Position numbers and translations under genes: made by a program. Below, in pieces: positions 22,050 to 31,907 of a stretch of DNA of 64,000 bases. A model generated the notes under the pieces. That model was not told the origin of the DNA. It was given only the letters and a program-made list of their open reading frames with translations, and did no database searches. Source of the stretch: Blepharisma japonicum (Eukaryota; Ciliophora; Heterotrichea; Heterotrichida; Blepharismidae); NCBI GenBank assembly GCA_949751835.1, contig CATKHK010000006.1, positions 434,001-498,000 of the forward strand, given 5' to 3'. Positions within the stretch are counted from its first letter, which is position 1, and each line of letters opens with the position of its first letter.

Positions 22050-22517
22050 ATGGAAAACACGCAAAATTCTGCTTCAGGCTTTGAGTGTCATATATGTATG
22101 GAGACTGCTAAAGAAGCGGTAGTAACACAATGTGGGCATTTATATTGCTGGACCTGCATTAGCCAGTGGCTAAACCAAAATAGACAAGAAAAGACATGCC
22201 CAGTTTGCAAATCGGGCATTGATCCAGATAAGATGGTCCCTATTTATGGGTCAAATAACAAAGAAAGGGGCAATTCTGAAAGACCAAAAGCTCAATGGGA
22301 AACACCAAGGCCGAACCCTGAGTATAGTAGGTTTAGAGGCTTTCAAGAAGGCATGGATAGATCTGGAATAAATTTTTCTGCTGGATTCGGACTATTCCCA
22401 GGCATGTTTGGCTTCTCAATCGGGACTAATTTTAATCAAAACGATCCAAGAGCTGACACATTGAGCAAAATCATGATGATTATAGGATTATTGATAATTT
22501 TGGCTATTGTTTTCTAA
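22050..22517 (+). CDS. RNF5/RNF185-like membrane-anchored RING E3 ligase
   Basis: 155 residues. An N-terminal RING (FECHICMETAKEAVVTQCGH, then LYCWTCISQWL and CPVCKSGI) is followed by a linker and a C-terminal hydrophobic anchor (about 137-155), the exact layout of RNF5/RNF185. In animals these ligases act in ER-associated degradation. The Gly/Phe-rich middle (SAGFGLFPGMFGFSIGTNF) is typical of the family. Divergent to the LITAF gene and convergent with the zinc transporter (stops 31 bases apart). Confidence 0.93.
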   Translation: MENTQNSASGFECHICMETAKEAVVTQCGHLYCWTCISQWLNQNRQEKTCPVCKSGIDPDKMVPIYGSNNKERGNSERPKAQWETPRPNPEYSRFRGFQEGMDRSGINFSAGFGLFPGMFGFSIGTNFNQNDPRADTLSKIMMIIGLLIILAIVF

Positions 22518-22548
22518 TTATAAGATATTTAAGATAAACCTGATACCA

Positions 22549-23613
22549 CTAATGAAGATTGTTAGAGCAAGTAAACGTCTCTTTGGCCTGCTGATTCTCA
22601 ATTTGTATAGTTGTGTGGGATATGTTATATTTCTCTTGGCATATAGCTGTAGCTTTGGCTAAAGCAACTGCAGGATCATCCGAGCCAAGATGACAGGATA
22701 AGGATGGTTTCCCTATACTGAGACTCCATACGTGTAGATCATGTATGTCATAAACTTCATCAATCTATATAAAATTTACCTCTAAGATATCATTAACCAA
22801 AGAATCAAGGTCAACATTTATGGGAGTTCCTTCCATAAGAACTTTTATGCATTCTTTCATGATAGGTAAAGTTGTCCCAGCAACGATCACTGAAAAAATA
22901 AATGTGCAGATTGGGTCAGCAATGCTCCAATCAGGGTTAATTACAATGCAAATGGCTGCTATTGTAACCCCAACACTTTGCAGTAAATCGCCTAAAACAT
23001 GTAAAGAGGCTGCACGAATATTTACGTCTTCTTCAAGCTTGTGGCCAGTTTTTTCTTTTCTACCTTTGGAAGGGGTATCTTTAATCTTCTCTTTATGGTC
23101 GTGAGAGTGCTCGTGGCCATGAGAATGCCCAACTCCATGCAAATGAGAAGAATGTAGCATCCAGCCCATAACAATATTGCACACAAGTCCGATTCCTGCT
23201 GTCACTAACATAATTACTCCATCAACCTCTTTTGGGTTTTGCACTCTAATAACTGCTTCATAAAAGAGCCAAATTGTGAGGCCCCAAATTAGAGCGACGC
23301 TCATTATGGCTCCGATTATTTCAGCTCGGTGATAGCCGTAAGTCAATTGACTTGATGCTGGGCGTGATGATATATAAAGTGAAGCAATTGCAATTGCAAA
23401 TCCAGAGAGGTCTGAAAACATATGAGCGGCATCTGTCATGATAGCAATTGAGTTAGCGAGAAACCCGCCAACTATTTCTACAACCATAAAAATTGTACAA
23501 ATAACTGAAACGAAATAAAGCTTGGAGAGAGACTGCGATTTTTTTGGGTCTATCTTAGGCTTTGCAGGAGGAGAGTTGCTGACAAGTGGTATTGAGAGGT
23601 TATTATCTGTCAT
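22549..23613 (-). CDS. Zinc transporter, CDF/ZnT (SLC30) family
   Basis: 349 residues after removal of a 15-nt intron at 22765-22779 (GTAAATTTTATATAG on the coding strand). Splicing joins NDILE to IDEVYDIHDLHVWSLSIG, the cytoplasmic metal-sensing domain of ZnT proteins, so the intron is secure. Six membrane helices are visible with the HxxxD zinc sites (TDAAHMFSD in helix 2, LHVLGDLLQS in helix 5). A His-rich loop (HSHGHEHSHDH) lies between helices 4 and 5. It exports zinc from the cytosol into vesicles or out of the cell, in exchange for protons. Confidence 0.96.
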
Positions 23614-23820
23614 TTTTTAATTATATTTCGTATGGAGATTATGTCATTACTAATAATGTACAATTATTTTATGTGTAAATGTCTCCGGCCAGCTGATTTT
23701 GGTTGAATTTATGGAAAACTGACATAGGCTTGTACTGAATTGGATAAAAATGGCAATGATTCGCTCGAATTTAGATAATTCAAAAAACTAAAGAAACAAT
23801 AAATTAATAATTCTGCAGTT

Positions 23821-24240
23821 TTAATTATTCCCGGTGAGACTTTTGTTGTGCTGTGAAGAAACTGCGTGGCTTTTTAATTGCGATGACAATATTGTTGAGT
23901 TGCATGAAAGACATTTCAGGCTTCTTTTAGATTGGTCATGCTTATAATTCTTTTCTATTCTGAATCTGCTTCCATCATATAACACAAAAATTTCTCCATT
24001 CTTCAGGCCTGTGGGAATTTCGAAATCTGTGTCATCTTCGGAATATTCAAAATCACTGTAATTTGATGATTGTTCTTGAGAAAGCTGACTACTGGTAATT
24101 GAATTTTCCCGACTTGGGTCATCTAATGTAATAATATATGAGGATTTCAATCCTTTTAAATATTCTGAAAGCATTTTTATTCTATTTTCTTCAATATCTT
24201 CGCCATCAGGTTCCCTCTCGCTACACATGCAAGTTCCCAT
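23821..24240 (-). CDS. Small acylated protein with a C2H2-like zinc motif
   Basis: 139 residues starting MGTCMCSERE, consistent with myristoylation at Gly2 and palmitoylation at Cys4/Cys6. The centre is acidic and Ser-rich (SNYSDFEYSEDDTDFEIP). The C-terminus holds LKCLSCN followed by KSHAVSSQHNK, a C-x2-C-x12-H-x5-H spacing that would fit one U1-type C2H2 zinc finger. I do not recognise a family. It starts 429 bases from the divergent SNF1-like kinase gene. Confidence 0.72.
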   Translation of the reverse strand: MGTCMCSEREPDGEDIEENRIKMLSEYLKGLKSSYIITLDDPSRENSITSSQLSQEQSSNYSDFEYSEDDTDFEIPTGLKNGEIFVLYDGSRFRIEKNYKHDQSKRSLKCLSCNSTILSSQLKSHAVSSQHNKSLTGNN

Positions 24241-24669
24241 AATATTATTAAAACCTAAGTTCAGGTAAAGAGTTGAGATTACGATTTAAAATATTTTGAA
24301 AATTTTCGAATCGGTCCTATTAGGTCAAAATATTTAAAATTTAAAAAGCAGGGATTAATTTTTAAAGAAATGGATAAGATTATTTTTTATGTAAAACAAA
24401 GGGCAAGATTAATCTACTTTTTTAATTAAAGCAATCTTATATATTTTAATTAATCCATAAATAATTATAAAAAATATTTTTCCAGATTTATTAAAATTAT
24501 TATCAGCTGCTGTATTTAAATTTCAAAGCAATTTTAAGTTCGATGAAACTTTTTAGAGCTTTAAAATTAAAAAATAGCTCTAATTCTTTAAACAATCTTG
24601 CCATATTTTACTTCATTTATCATTCCATTGTGCCTTACTTAAATATTGATATCAAAAATTTTTTATAAG
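24241..24669. other. AT-rich divergent intergenic region
   Basis: About 430 bases between divergent genes, presumably holding both promoters. No open frame or repeat of note. Confidence 0.5.
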
Positions 24670-26272
24670 ATGTAAACCTCATTTCAGGGAAGAAAACTCA
24701 AAACGTTCGAAAGGAATCCAATCTCCAATTAAAAACAAAACAATCCAAGGATACGAGCTACTCGAAACTCTAGGAAAAGGAACTTTTGGAAAAGTAAAAC
24801 TTGGGTTACATCTTCTTACAGGCGAAAAAGTTGCTATAAAGGTCCTAGATAAGAGCTGTATTTCTGATGTTTCAGACGTAGAACGGATTTCTAGAGAAAT
24901 TCACATCTTAAAACTGATAAGACATGAAAATTTAGTCCAATTATACGAGGTATTTGAAAATTAGGTTATAGAGACCAGCGAAAAAATCTATTTGGTTATG
25001 GAATATGTTAGTGGGGGAGAGCTCTTCACTCACATTGTCAATAGCAAACGATTAAAAGAAAAAGAAGCCTGCAAATTTTACCAACAAATAATATCAGGAA
25101 TTGAGTATATTCACAAGTTAAACATCGTTCATAGAGATTTAAAACCTGAAAATTTATTGCTTGACCACGATAAAACTTTAAAATTTGTAGATTTCGGGCT
25201 AAGCAATACTTATATAGAAGGAGAGATGCTAAAAACTGCATGCGGAAGTCCTTGCTATGCAGCCCCGGAAATGATAGCTGGAAAAAGCTATATTGCTTCA
25301 AGAGTCGATATATGGAGTTCAGGCGTTATTTTATTTACAATGCTCTGTGGCCATTTGCCATTTGAAGATTCAAACACTCACCAATTATATAAAAAAATAT
25401 TAGCGGGCGAGTATCATGCACCGAAATATGTGACTCCAGAAGCTAAGGATTTTTTAAAATGCATCTTAAATACTAATCCAGAAGAGCGATATACAATAGA
25501 TCAAATAAGACAGCACCCTTGGTTTAATTTAGTCAAACAATCGCCGGACTCCTTTGGGTTTATAATAGGATATGATGATCTTCCTATCAATCAAAAAATT
25601 TTGAAAAAAATATCACGCTATGATTTGGATCCTTATGAAGTTCAAAATCAACTTATTGCAAATAAACAGAGCAATGCTGCAACTGCGTAAAAATTATTTA
25701 GATATTATTTACTGCTAAAAAAATCACAAAAAAGAGGCGAAGGCAACGATACCGAAGAAGATCCATATGATAATGGGTCTACAGCAAGTCCCTCGTTTCA
25801 TAATAAACATCGAAAAGTTGTAGATTTAAGTCAAACTTATTCTTTCAGCCCGCATCCGCCGTTACCGAAAACCGGCTACGATATAACAATCAGCCCAAGA
25901 CATAAAAGAGTTATTGAACCAATCTCATTCAAAATTAGCGTTAAAAAGAGAGCTCTTATATCGGATTTGAAAAATTCTCAGAGCAGACATCAACGATTTA
26001 GTTCATTACTCCCAAGTGTAAATCCGCGATCTCCTCGCAGCATTTCAAGACTTTCAGAGTCTCCTCAAGTTAGGCATACCAAAACCAGTATAAATGCTAC
26101 ACCAAAATTGCAAGGCCACGATAGGTTTTCAATAGCTGCTACGAGAGTGTTGAATTCTCCAAAATTCACTGAAGAAGGTGATGAGACGATATCAGCAGTT
26201 GAAAGCACATTTAAAATCAGACCAAGAGTTGGAACCGCTATATTAGTCAAAGCGTTGACTAAAAAAATGTAA
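24670..26272 (+). CDS. SNF1/AMPK-related (CAMKL) Ser/Thr kinase; start codon split by intron
   Basis: 518 residues with introns at 24672-24687 (16 nt), 24950-24964 (15 nt) and 25687-25701 (15 nt). The first intron lies inside the initiator: A24670 T24671 join G24688 to make ATG, and an in-frame TAA at 24640 blocks an earlier start. The second intron joins LYE to VIETSEKIYLVMEYV; the third joins SNAATA to YYLLLKK. Kinase domain (about 22-275): LGKGTFGKVKLG, AIKVLDK, HRDLKPENLLL, VDFGLSN, activation loop LKTACGSPCYAAPE with the LKB1-site Thr. A UBA-like region follows and a long basic Ser/Pro tail. The exact AMPK, MARK or KIN subfamily cannot be fixed. Confidence 0.93.
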
Positions 26273-26339
26273 TTAATTTTGAGTTCTATATTAATTGAAA
26301 TACAAAATAAAATAATGCATACAAAAGATTTAGCTTTAA

Positions 26340-27161
26340 TTACTTGAAAGGCAAAATAAATGGAGTTCCAAGTGCTGCACTTTTCACATAATAAATAAAG
26401 AATTTTGCTGTAAAAAAGCAAGAAATAATTTGAGATCCTAATACAAAATACCCTGCAAGCCACGGAAACAAGTTAATTTTCACTGATTTAAAAACTTTAT
26501 TTAGCTCTCCGTAAGTTTTAAACCAAAATATTGAGCTTAATATTTGTGAAACTGCCCTAGCAGCAACAAAATGCACAGAAAAGTTTTCAACAGCTTCTGT
26601 GCTTTTTAATTTTTCGATTAAAGGAATTAATGCAACAGCCTCCATATACATTGATAAAGTCCACAATCAGTCAGTCAAAAAATATCTATTTAACGTTGCA
26701 TGAACAAAAAGTGATAAAATTAGGCAAGGAATTGCGTAAAGTATCATGATCGGCGATTCTTTTACTTCAAAAAGCTTTGAGGTTATATATAAGCTTTGGC
26801 CAAAAGATGCAATTTCAACGATTTGATAAAACCAATCTCCAGATGTATCATAAGGTAAATAATTTTCAAATGGAATGATTGAGTTGAGGCGACTAAAATA
26901 TATAATGCAATAGTATAAAAAGGAATAGAATGATAAGCCGTCAGTGTTATGAGTGACTTGAATACAGATTCCTATAAAAGATATCATTTGGAGTGTCGAG
27001 CATAGGGTCAGAAAGAATGAAAAGTCACCATTTGATGTGTATAAATAAATAATGATGAGAATTAGAATAACAAGAAGCCAATATTTTATTTCTCGTCTTC
27101 TGGTTAAGTTTCTAAATTTTCTTGGATTTTTCAAAATCCTTTGGAAATTCTCCCACCACAT
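26340..27161 (-). CDS. KDEL-receptor-like (ERD2 family) membrane protein
   Basis: 273 residues with TGA at 26667-26669 read as Trp. Seven hydrophobic segments. The join LTDW-LWTLSMYMEAVALIP matches the ERD2 signature (LWTFSIYLESVAILP in animals), followed by a conserved HF-x-A-R-A region in the next helix. ERD2 receptors retrieve HDEL/KDEL proteins from Golgi to ER. This copy has an N-terminal extension of about 55 residues and is divergent, so it may be one of the ERD2-like paralogues of unicellular eukaryotes rather than the canonical receptor. Confidence 0.82.
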
Positions 27162-27310
27162 TTAAATTTATTATATGATTAAAATTTATGATATCTAGAT
27201 CAATCTAATTAATATTTCTATGAAATCGGTATTTACTTTTCATTATTTATTTTTTATTCTAAAGGTAGCAATCGGGAATTCAACTATGTGTGCAAATTAT
27301 TTAATTTATT

Positions 27311-28513
27311 CTAAATAGAAGTGGTAACTGTCGAGTTATAGACGTGCCTGAGAGTAGCGGATTCAAGCTTTTCTAATACCGTTTCTTTATGTCCAACCAT
27401 TGTATCATAAATTTCTGAGCTAACTTCCATAAATTTTTCAGTGCTTTGGCTATGATTCCTCATTTCCAAAATCTTTAATGCAAGCTCAAGGTCCGCTATC
27501 TTTTTTTCTTCATCTGCAAGTAGGTTATTGGCTTTTTCTTCTGTCGAAAGTCTTTTCTCCTCTACTTCCACAATTTTCTTGCATAGGCTTGTTCTAAGCG
27601 ATTGGTATCCCTCTGATTCCAAGTCAAAATCATTGTATCACTTTTGAACAGAGTTTTCTATATCTCTCGCATAGTTTTGGCCAATATTCTTTTTAATGCC
27701 CGCAATATATTCAGACAACTCATCAAATCCTCCACAAGTTTCATTTTTCGATTCTTTTATGATCCTAGACGAAGCTGTTGCTTCAAAACATGAAGATCTC
27801 GAAGTATTAACGTCTTGAAAATAATTCTTTTCTTTTGAAAAGTTTTTCTCTTCTAATGCTTGTTTTAATTTTTTATTTTCCTCTTGAGCTTCTTTTAATC
27901 TTTTGCCCATCTGCTGTACTTCTGATTCGATAGCCATCATAAATTTTTGTGTTTTTTTCTCATACATTTCTTGTATGGCTTTAGTCTGAGGATCAGCAAC
28001 AATTTTTTCTTTTTCCTTACTTATAGCGGTTTTGAATGAATTTAGCGCTCTTGATTCATTTTCCTTTTTGTTCGCCAGTTGCTTTTCTGTAGCTTTTTTA
28101 GCTTTTAAATATTCGTTGGTAAGAAATTCAAGTCCTTTTGGATTTGTGGAATTTATGCTAAGTTTTGGAGGAGCTTGTGTTGGAGATGCTAGCTCTTTAG
28201 GCTTTGGAAGGGCAAAGAGCCTTGGGGAAATCGTGTGTGGAAGTTTTGGAGATTTAATTGGAGAAAAAGGAGCAGGAGATGCTTCTGGGCTTCTTTGGCT
28301 CATTGGAGGAGTTTCTTCGAAAGTTGAAGAAATGCTAATAGACTCTTTTGGTGTTTTATCAGGAATTATAGTGACTGGCTGAGGGGGTTTTACTATAGGT
28401 GGAGGAATTTCGGATTTTTGTGGAGGAGGAACGAAGTCAGAAGATTTTGTATCTTGGGCAAGTTTTTTTGCTCTTTCTAGGAAATCACTGACCCTAGACG
28501 ATGTTTGAGACAT
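27311..28513 (-). CDS. Coiled-coil protein with Pro/Ser-rich N-terminus
   Basis: 400 residues with TGA at 27638-27640 read as Trp. Residues about 25-120 are Pro/Ser-rich and disordered (PPPQKSEIPPPIVKPPQP). Residues about 125-225 and 310-390 are predicted coiled coil from Glu/Lys/Leu heptads. No catalytic domain is visible. The layout suggests a scaffold or cytoskeletal linker. No family is recognised. Confidence 0.78.
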
Positions 28514-28891
28514 TTATTATTTTAAATATTATTTAAATAGAATAAATTTAGCATTATAAAATTGATTTAGTATCTATTTTATTATTTTGCAGCACTTCAT
28601 GAGAAATATAATAAAAAATTATCAAATTAAATTAATAAAATTGCTATTCTATTTTATGCAATTATTAAGAAAACGCTTTTATCAAATAGTTAACTTATTC
28701 TAGTAAGCTTGACAAAAAACTAATATTATAAAACTTAATTAATTATTTGAATATTGCATGAAAAGCTTTCATGTATCTAAGTATCATAGTCAAATAAATT
28801 GCTATATATATTAAAAAGCTATTTAATATTTACACAAAAACTTAATTGTCTAGTAAAATCTGATAGTTATATAATTTAGTTTCAATGTACG
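28514..28891. other. AT-rich intergenic stretch
   Basis: About 380 bases between two minus-strand genes, extremely AT-rich, without open frames of interest. Confidence 0.5.
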
Positions 28892-29599
28892 TTACACTTT
28901 AAATGGCTTTCTCTCGGCAAGTATCAGATAATCCATTGCTTTTTTTATTGATACATTAGACTTAGATGCAGGTGGAATAATTTCACTCATAAACATTTGG
29001 CGATGCAAAAAGCATCGATTCTTTGCAATACTTTGTCTTTTTCGTAGAGGTGTATAATTATTTTCATTATTTTTTGCTTGAAAGCCTATATTAGGCAATT
29101 TTACATTAGGAACAGTTGCATTCATGGATTTATTCTCAATTTTGGATGAGGGTCTAAATATTTGGCTTGCGCTTTTAGTTATTGAAGCTGCATTTTGATA
29201 TTTTTGATCTTTAAAGTTGGGAGCATTAGATCAAGAGTTTTTAAATTTCTTTGTGTTCGAAAATTCTGGGCTTGAAATTGCTCTAATATGTTTTTTTTTA
29301 GTCTCCGAATTATCAAAAGGAGTTTCGATTTGAATGCTGATTCTCTTTTTTGGAGTGCATGGCCTTATCTTAAAATTATCTTGTAAAAGATAGGATTGGT
29401 AGTCTATAGTATAATCTTGGCAGTCCTCAATAAATTTACGAGGAGATCCAACACAGCTACTTACAGGACTAAATACAGGGTTTGATACTCCTGACTTGGA
29501 GATTCATAGGCGAGAGATTGGAGTTTTGACACCCTCTAGATCAGCTTCGTTGGAATTTAAACAGCCTTCATATTCAAAATCTTTGAGATCAATTATCAT
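28892..29599 (-). CDS. Unknown Ser/Lys-rich protein
   Basis: 235 residues when TGA codons are read as Trp (for example in ISRLWISKSG and FKNSWSNAP). Starting at 29599 the frame is uninterrupted to TAA. Composition is polar, with short Ser-Pro motifs (SPVSSCVGSPRKF, AISSPEF) that could be phosphorylation sites. The last 70 residues (YTPLRKRQSIAKNRCFLHRQ) are basic. No domain is recognised; a standard-code reading would see only the last 77 residues. Confidence 0.72.
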
Positions 29600-29930
29600 C
29601 AAAATTAAGTTATAACTTTATGGTTTTTATTGAATACTTATTTTTATCAAAAAAATTATTTTATAGTTGAAAATACTTAAATGTGTTTTAGAATATACCA
29701 TCATGCTTAAATTAATCAAATATTTATATTAAAGCATAATTAAACGTTGATGATTGCCAATAAAAGAATTCACATTGAAAACTAAACAATAAAAATAATT
29801 GATTATTTTATTAATAATTTAACAATTAAAATTAACTTTATTTATAACAAGCAAAATCAGTAATCTTTATAAAGTATGTATCTTTATTACCTAAGTGCTA
29901 AATTCAAAAAATTCTTACTAAATTTTAATC
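29600..29930. other. AT-rich divergent intergenic region
   Basis: About 330 bases between divergent genes; presumed promoter region for both. Nothing else is seen. Confidence 0.5.
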
Positions 29931-31073
29931 ATGTCCCACGTTATCAAGGTTCCTCTTATATAGATCATTGATAGCCGTATAGCAAGATTTTCAACAGGTT
30001 CAAAAGATACACCAATCCACTCCAGGAAAAGTTTCTCAGAAAATAGACATGTAAAGCTTAATCCTATTGGTAGATCTCTTCAAGGCGTTAACAACATAAA
30101 TTCTTTTTCCATTCAGCCAGACTATAAAGAACAACCAAAACTAGATGATATAGAACTCAGGGAGGCTCAAAGTGTGTGCCAATCCATACATCCAAGTCCC
30201 TCGATTTCTGATGCATTTGATACATCTCCAAAAATTAAAAAAAGAACGATAAAAAGGATCCAAATCAAAGAATCCACACAGCCAGCTGAAAAATCGATCG
30301 AAAATCCACCTGAAAAACCAATCGAGCCGGCACCTGTAAAATACCCTGACTTCTGGAGAGAACTTCGAGCGAAAATAATAAAAAATCTTCAAATTCCAAT
30401 TATTAAGACTCCTGCATACACTTTTATCCTATGAAAACATACTTTAAAAAGAGGAATTAATCAGCTTTGTGTAATAAGAAAAATCAAAATCATTGCAATT
30501 TCAACAATTCAAAAGAATTGACGAAGATATTTAAAACAGAAAGAATATAACCTACTCAAGTTCTCCGTATCAATTATAAAAGATTACTGACTGCATGTGA
30601 GGCCTGAAAGAAAAAATTTCAAAAAATTACAGTTTTTATCAAGATTTTTATATAGATATGCAAAGATCTCATATAGGAAAAAGATGAAATCAGCGACCAT
30701 CATTCAAAAATGATATAAAAGATTTATAACAATGAAAAAATATCAGCCAGAAATACAAGGAAAATTGAAAGCAAAGAAGCATAGAGATATGATGAGAAAG
30801 CAACAAACTTTAGTCCAAGAAAGAAATAGAAAGAAACAAGCTGCAAGAAGAATAGAACAGTAAAATATATTTAGAGGGTGGCTTGATTATATGAATAAGA
30901 AAAGGATGAGAGACATAAGGAAGTATCTTTGGAGCCTTCCTTATGAATGTAGATTGCTATATCTCAAATTCAAGCAAGTAAAACAAGATGCAGATATGCT
31001 TAAAGCGGATGTTGAGCAAATGATTGCAAATAAGCAAGGAAGCATTGCATCAAATCCCGCGACTACGGAATAA
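29931..31073 (+). CDS. IQ-motif protein
   Basis: 370 residues with introns at 29949-29963 (15 nt, starts GTTCC) and 30860-30874 (15 nt), plus several TGA as Trp. Three IQ-like calmodulin-binding motifs are visible: STIQKNWRRYLKQKEY, SATIIQKWYKRFITMKKY and, across the second intron, RRIEQGWLDYMNKKR; in each the central Trp is TGA or follows a splice. The N-terminal 130 residues are disordered and Pro-rich. It probably binds calmodulin or centrin; ciliates have many such cortical proteins. The first intron is less certain because it starts GTT, but it has A10 and removes an in-frame TAG. Confidence 0.8.
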
Positions 31074-31364
31074 GTTAGTAATATTGTTTCTATGTTTTAT
31101 TATATATTTCTTCAGTCATGGATTATAACTATCATTAAGAAGAACACAAAAACATATTTGATTATTTCTGTAAAAATTGTCTCTACTTTAATACAAAAAG
31201 CATTGCTTTTAAATTATAAAATATTAATCTTGATGTTATCAATTCTAAATTGGGAATCTTTGCTAAATTTCTTATATCAATAGTCGGTAAGCATGCAATT
31301 TATTATCAATAAATTTGTTAATTATGCGTCCTTTCATAAAACAATAATTATTAACTTTTATTAA
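31074..31364. other. AT-rich convergent intergenic region
   Basis: About 290 bases between convergent genes. A 63-codon frame at 31092-31283 is Ile/Leu/Lys-only and not credible. Confidence 0.5.
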
Positions 31365-31742
31365 TTATCCGTTTAATGCATCTTCTTCGCTTTTTGAGCG
31401 CATGACTGTAGGTCTTACCATTGCTCTCCCAATTGATCCAATTCATGCTTCTTTGTCACTTGGATCTAAAGCACTGAAATAAAACACTCTATCCCTAGTA
31501 TCAATTCTGAAAGAAAAGTCTTTCTTGGTCTCCTCTTCTGCTGACTTCACTGTTGAACAATCCTGCAGTCTTATGCGCTCTGTTGGATTATCTCTATATC
31601 CCTGCTGCTGTTTAAAGGAAAAAAGGTATTTTGGTGTAAGAACAAGCCATCTTCTTCTCCATTCTTTAATAAATCTGCTTCTCTTCTCGATCCAACCTTC
31701 TTTGAGAATTGTTTCGAAATTTTCAGTATCACTTCTTTCCAT
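31365..31742 (-). CDS. Small PH-domain protein
   Basis: 125 residues, nearly all one PH domain. It opens with KEGWIEKRSRFIKEWRRRW and closes with the helix SDKEAWIGSIGRAM, whose invariant Trp is the TGA at 31443-31445; a standard-code reading would lose this helix. The Lys/Arg pattern of the first strands is compatible with phosphoinositide binding. It resembles the PH domain of the gene at 4774 (shared GWIEKRS) and is probably a paralogue without the PHR part. Confidence 0.9.
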
Positions 31743-31907
31743 ATTATTATCTCTTAAGATTAAATTGCATAAATGTATAAATTAATATTATGGAAGTCCT
31801 GATTAAATTTTTCACATACATATATAAACAATATTAAATTTGAATCCTATTTTTAAATCATTATATGTCATTTTACTTCTGAATGAATTTTTACTTAATC
31901 CAATACT

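Noticed and set aside
31092-31283. 63-codon plus-strand frame
   Set aside because: Only Ile/Leu/Lys/Asn-type codons, as expected from AT-rich intergenic DNA; no gene-like start or motif.
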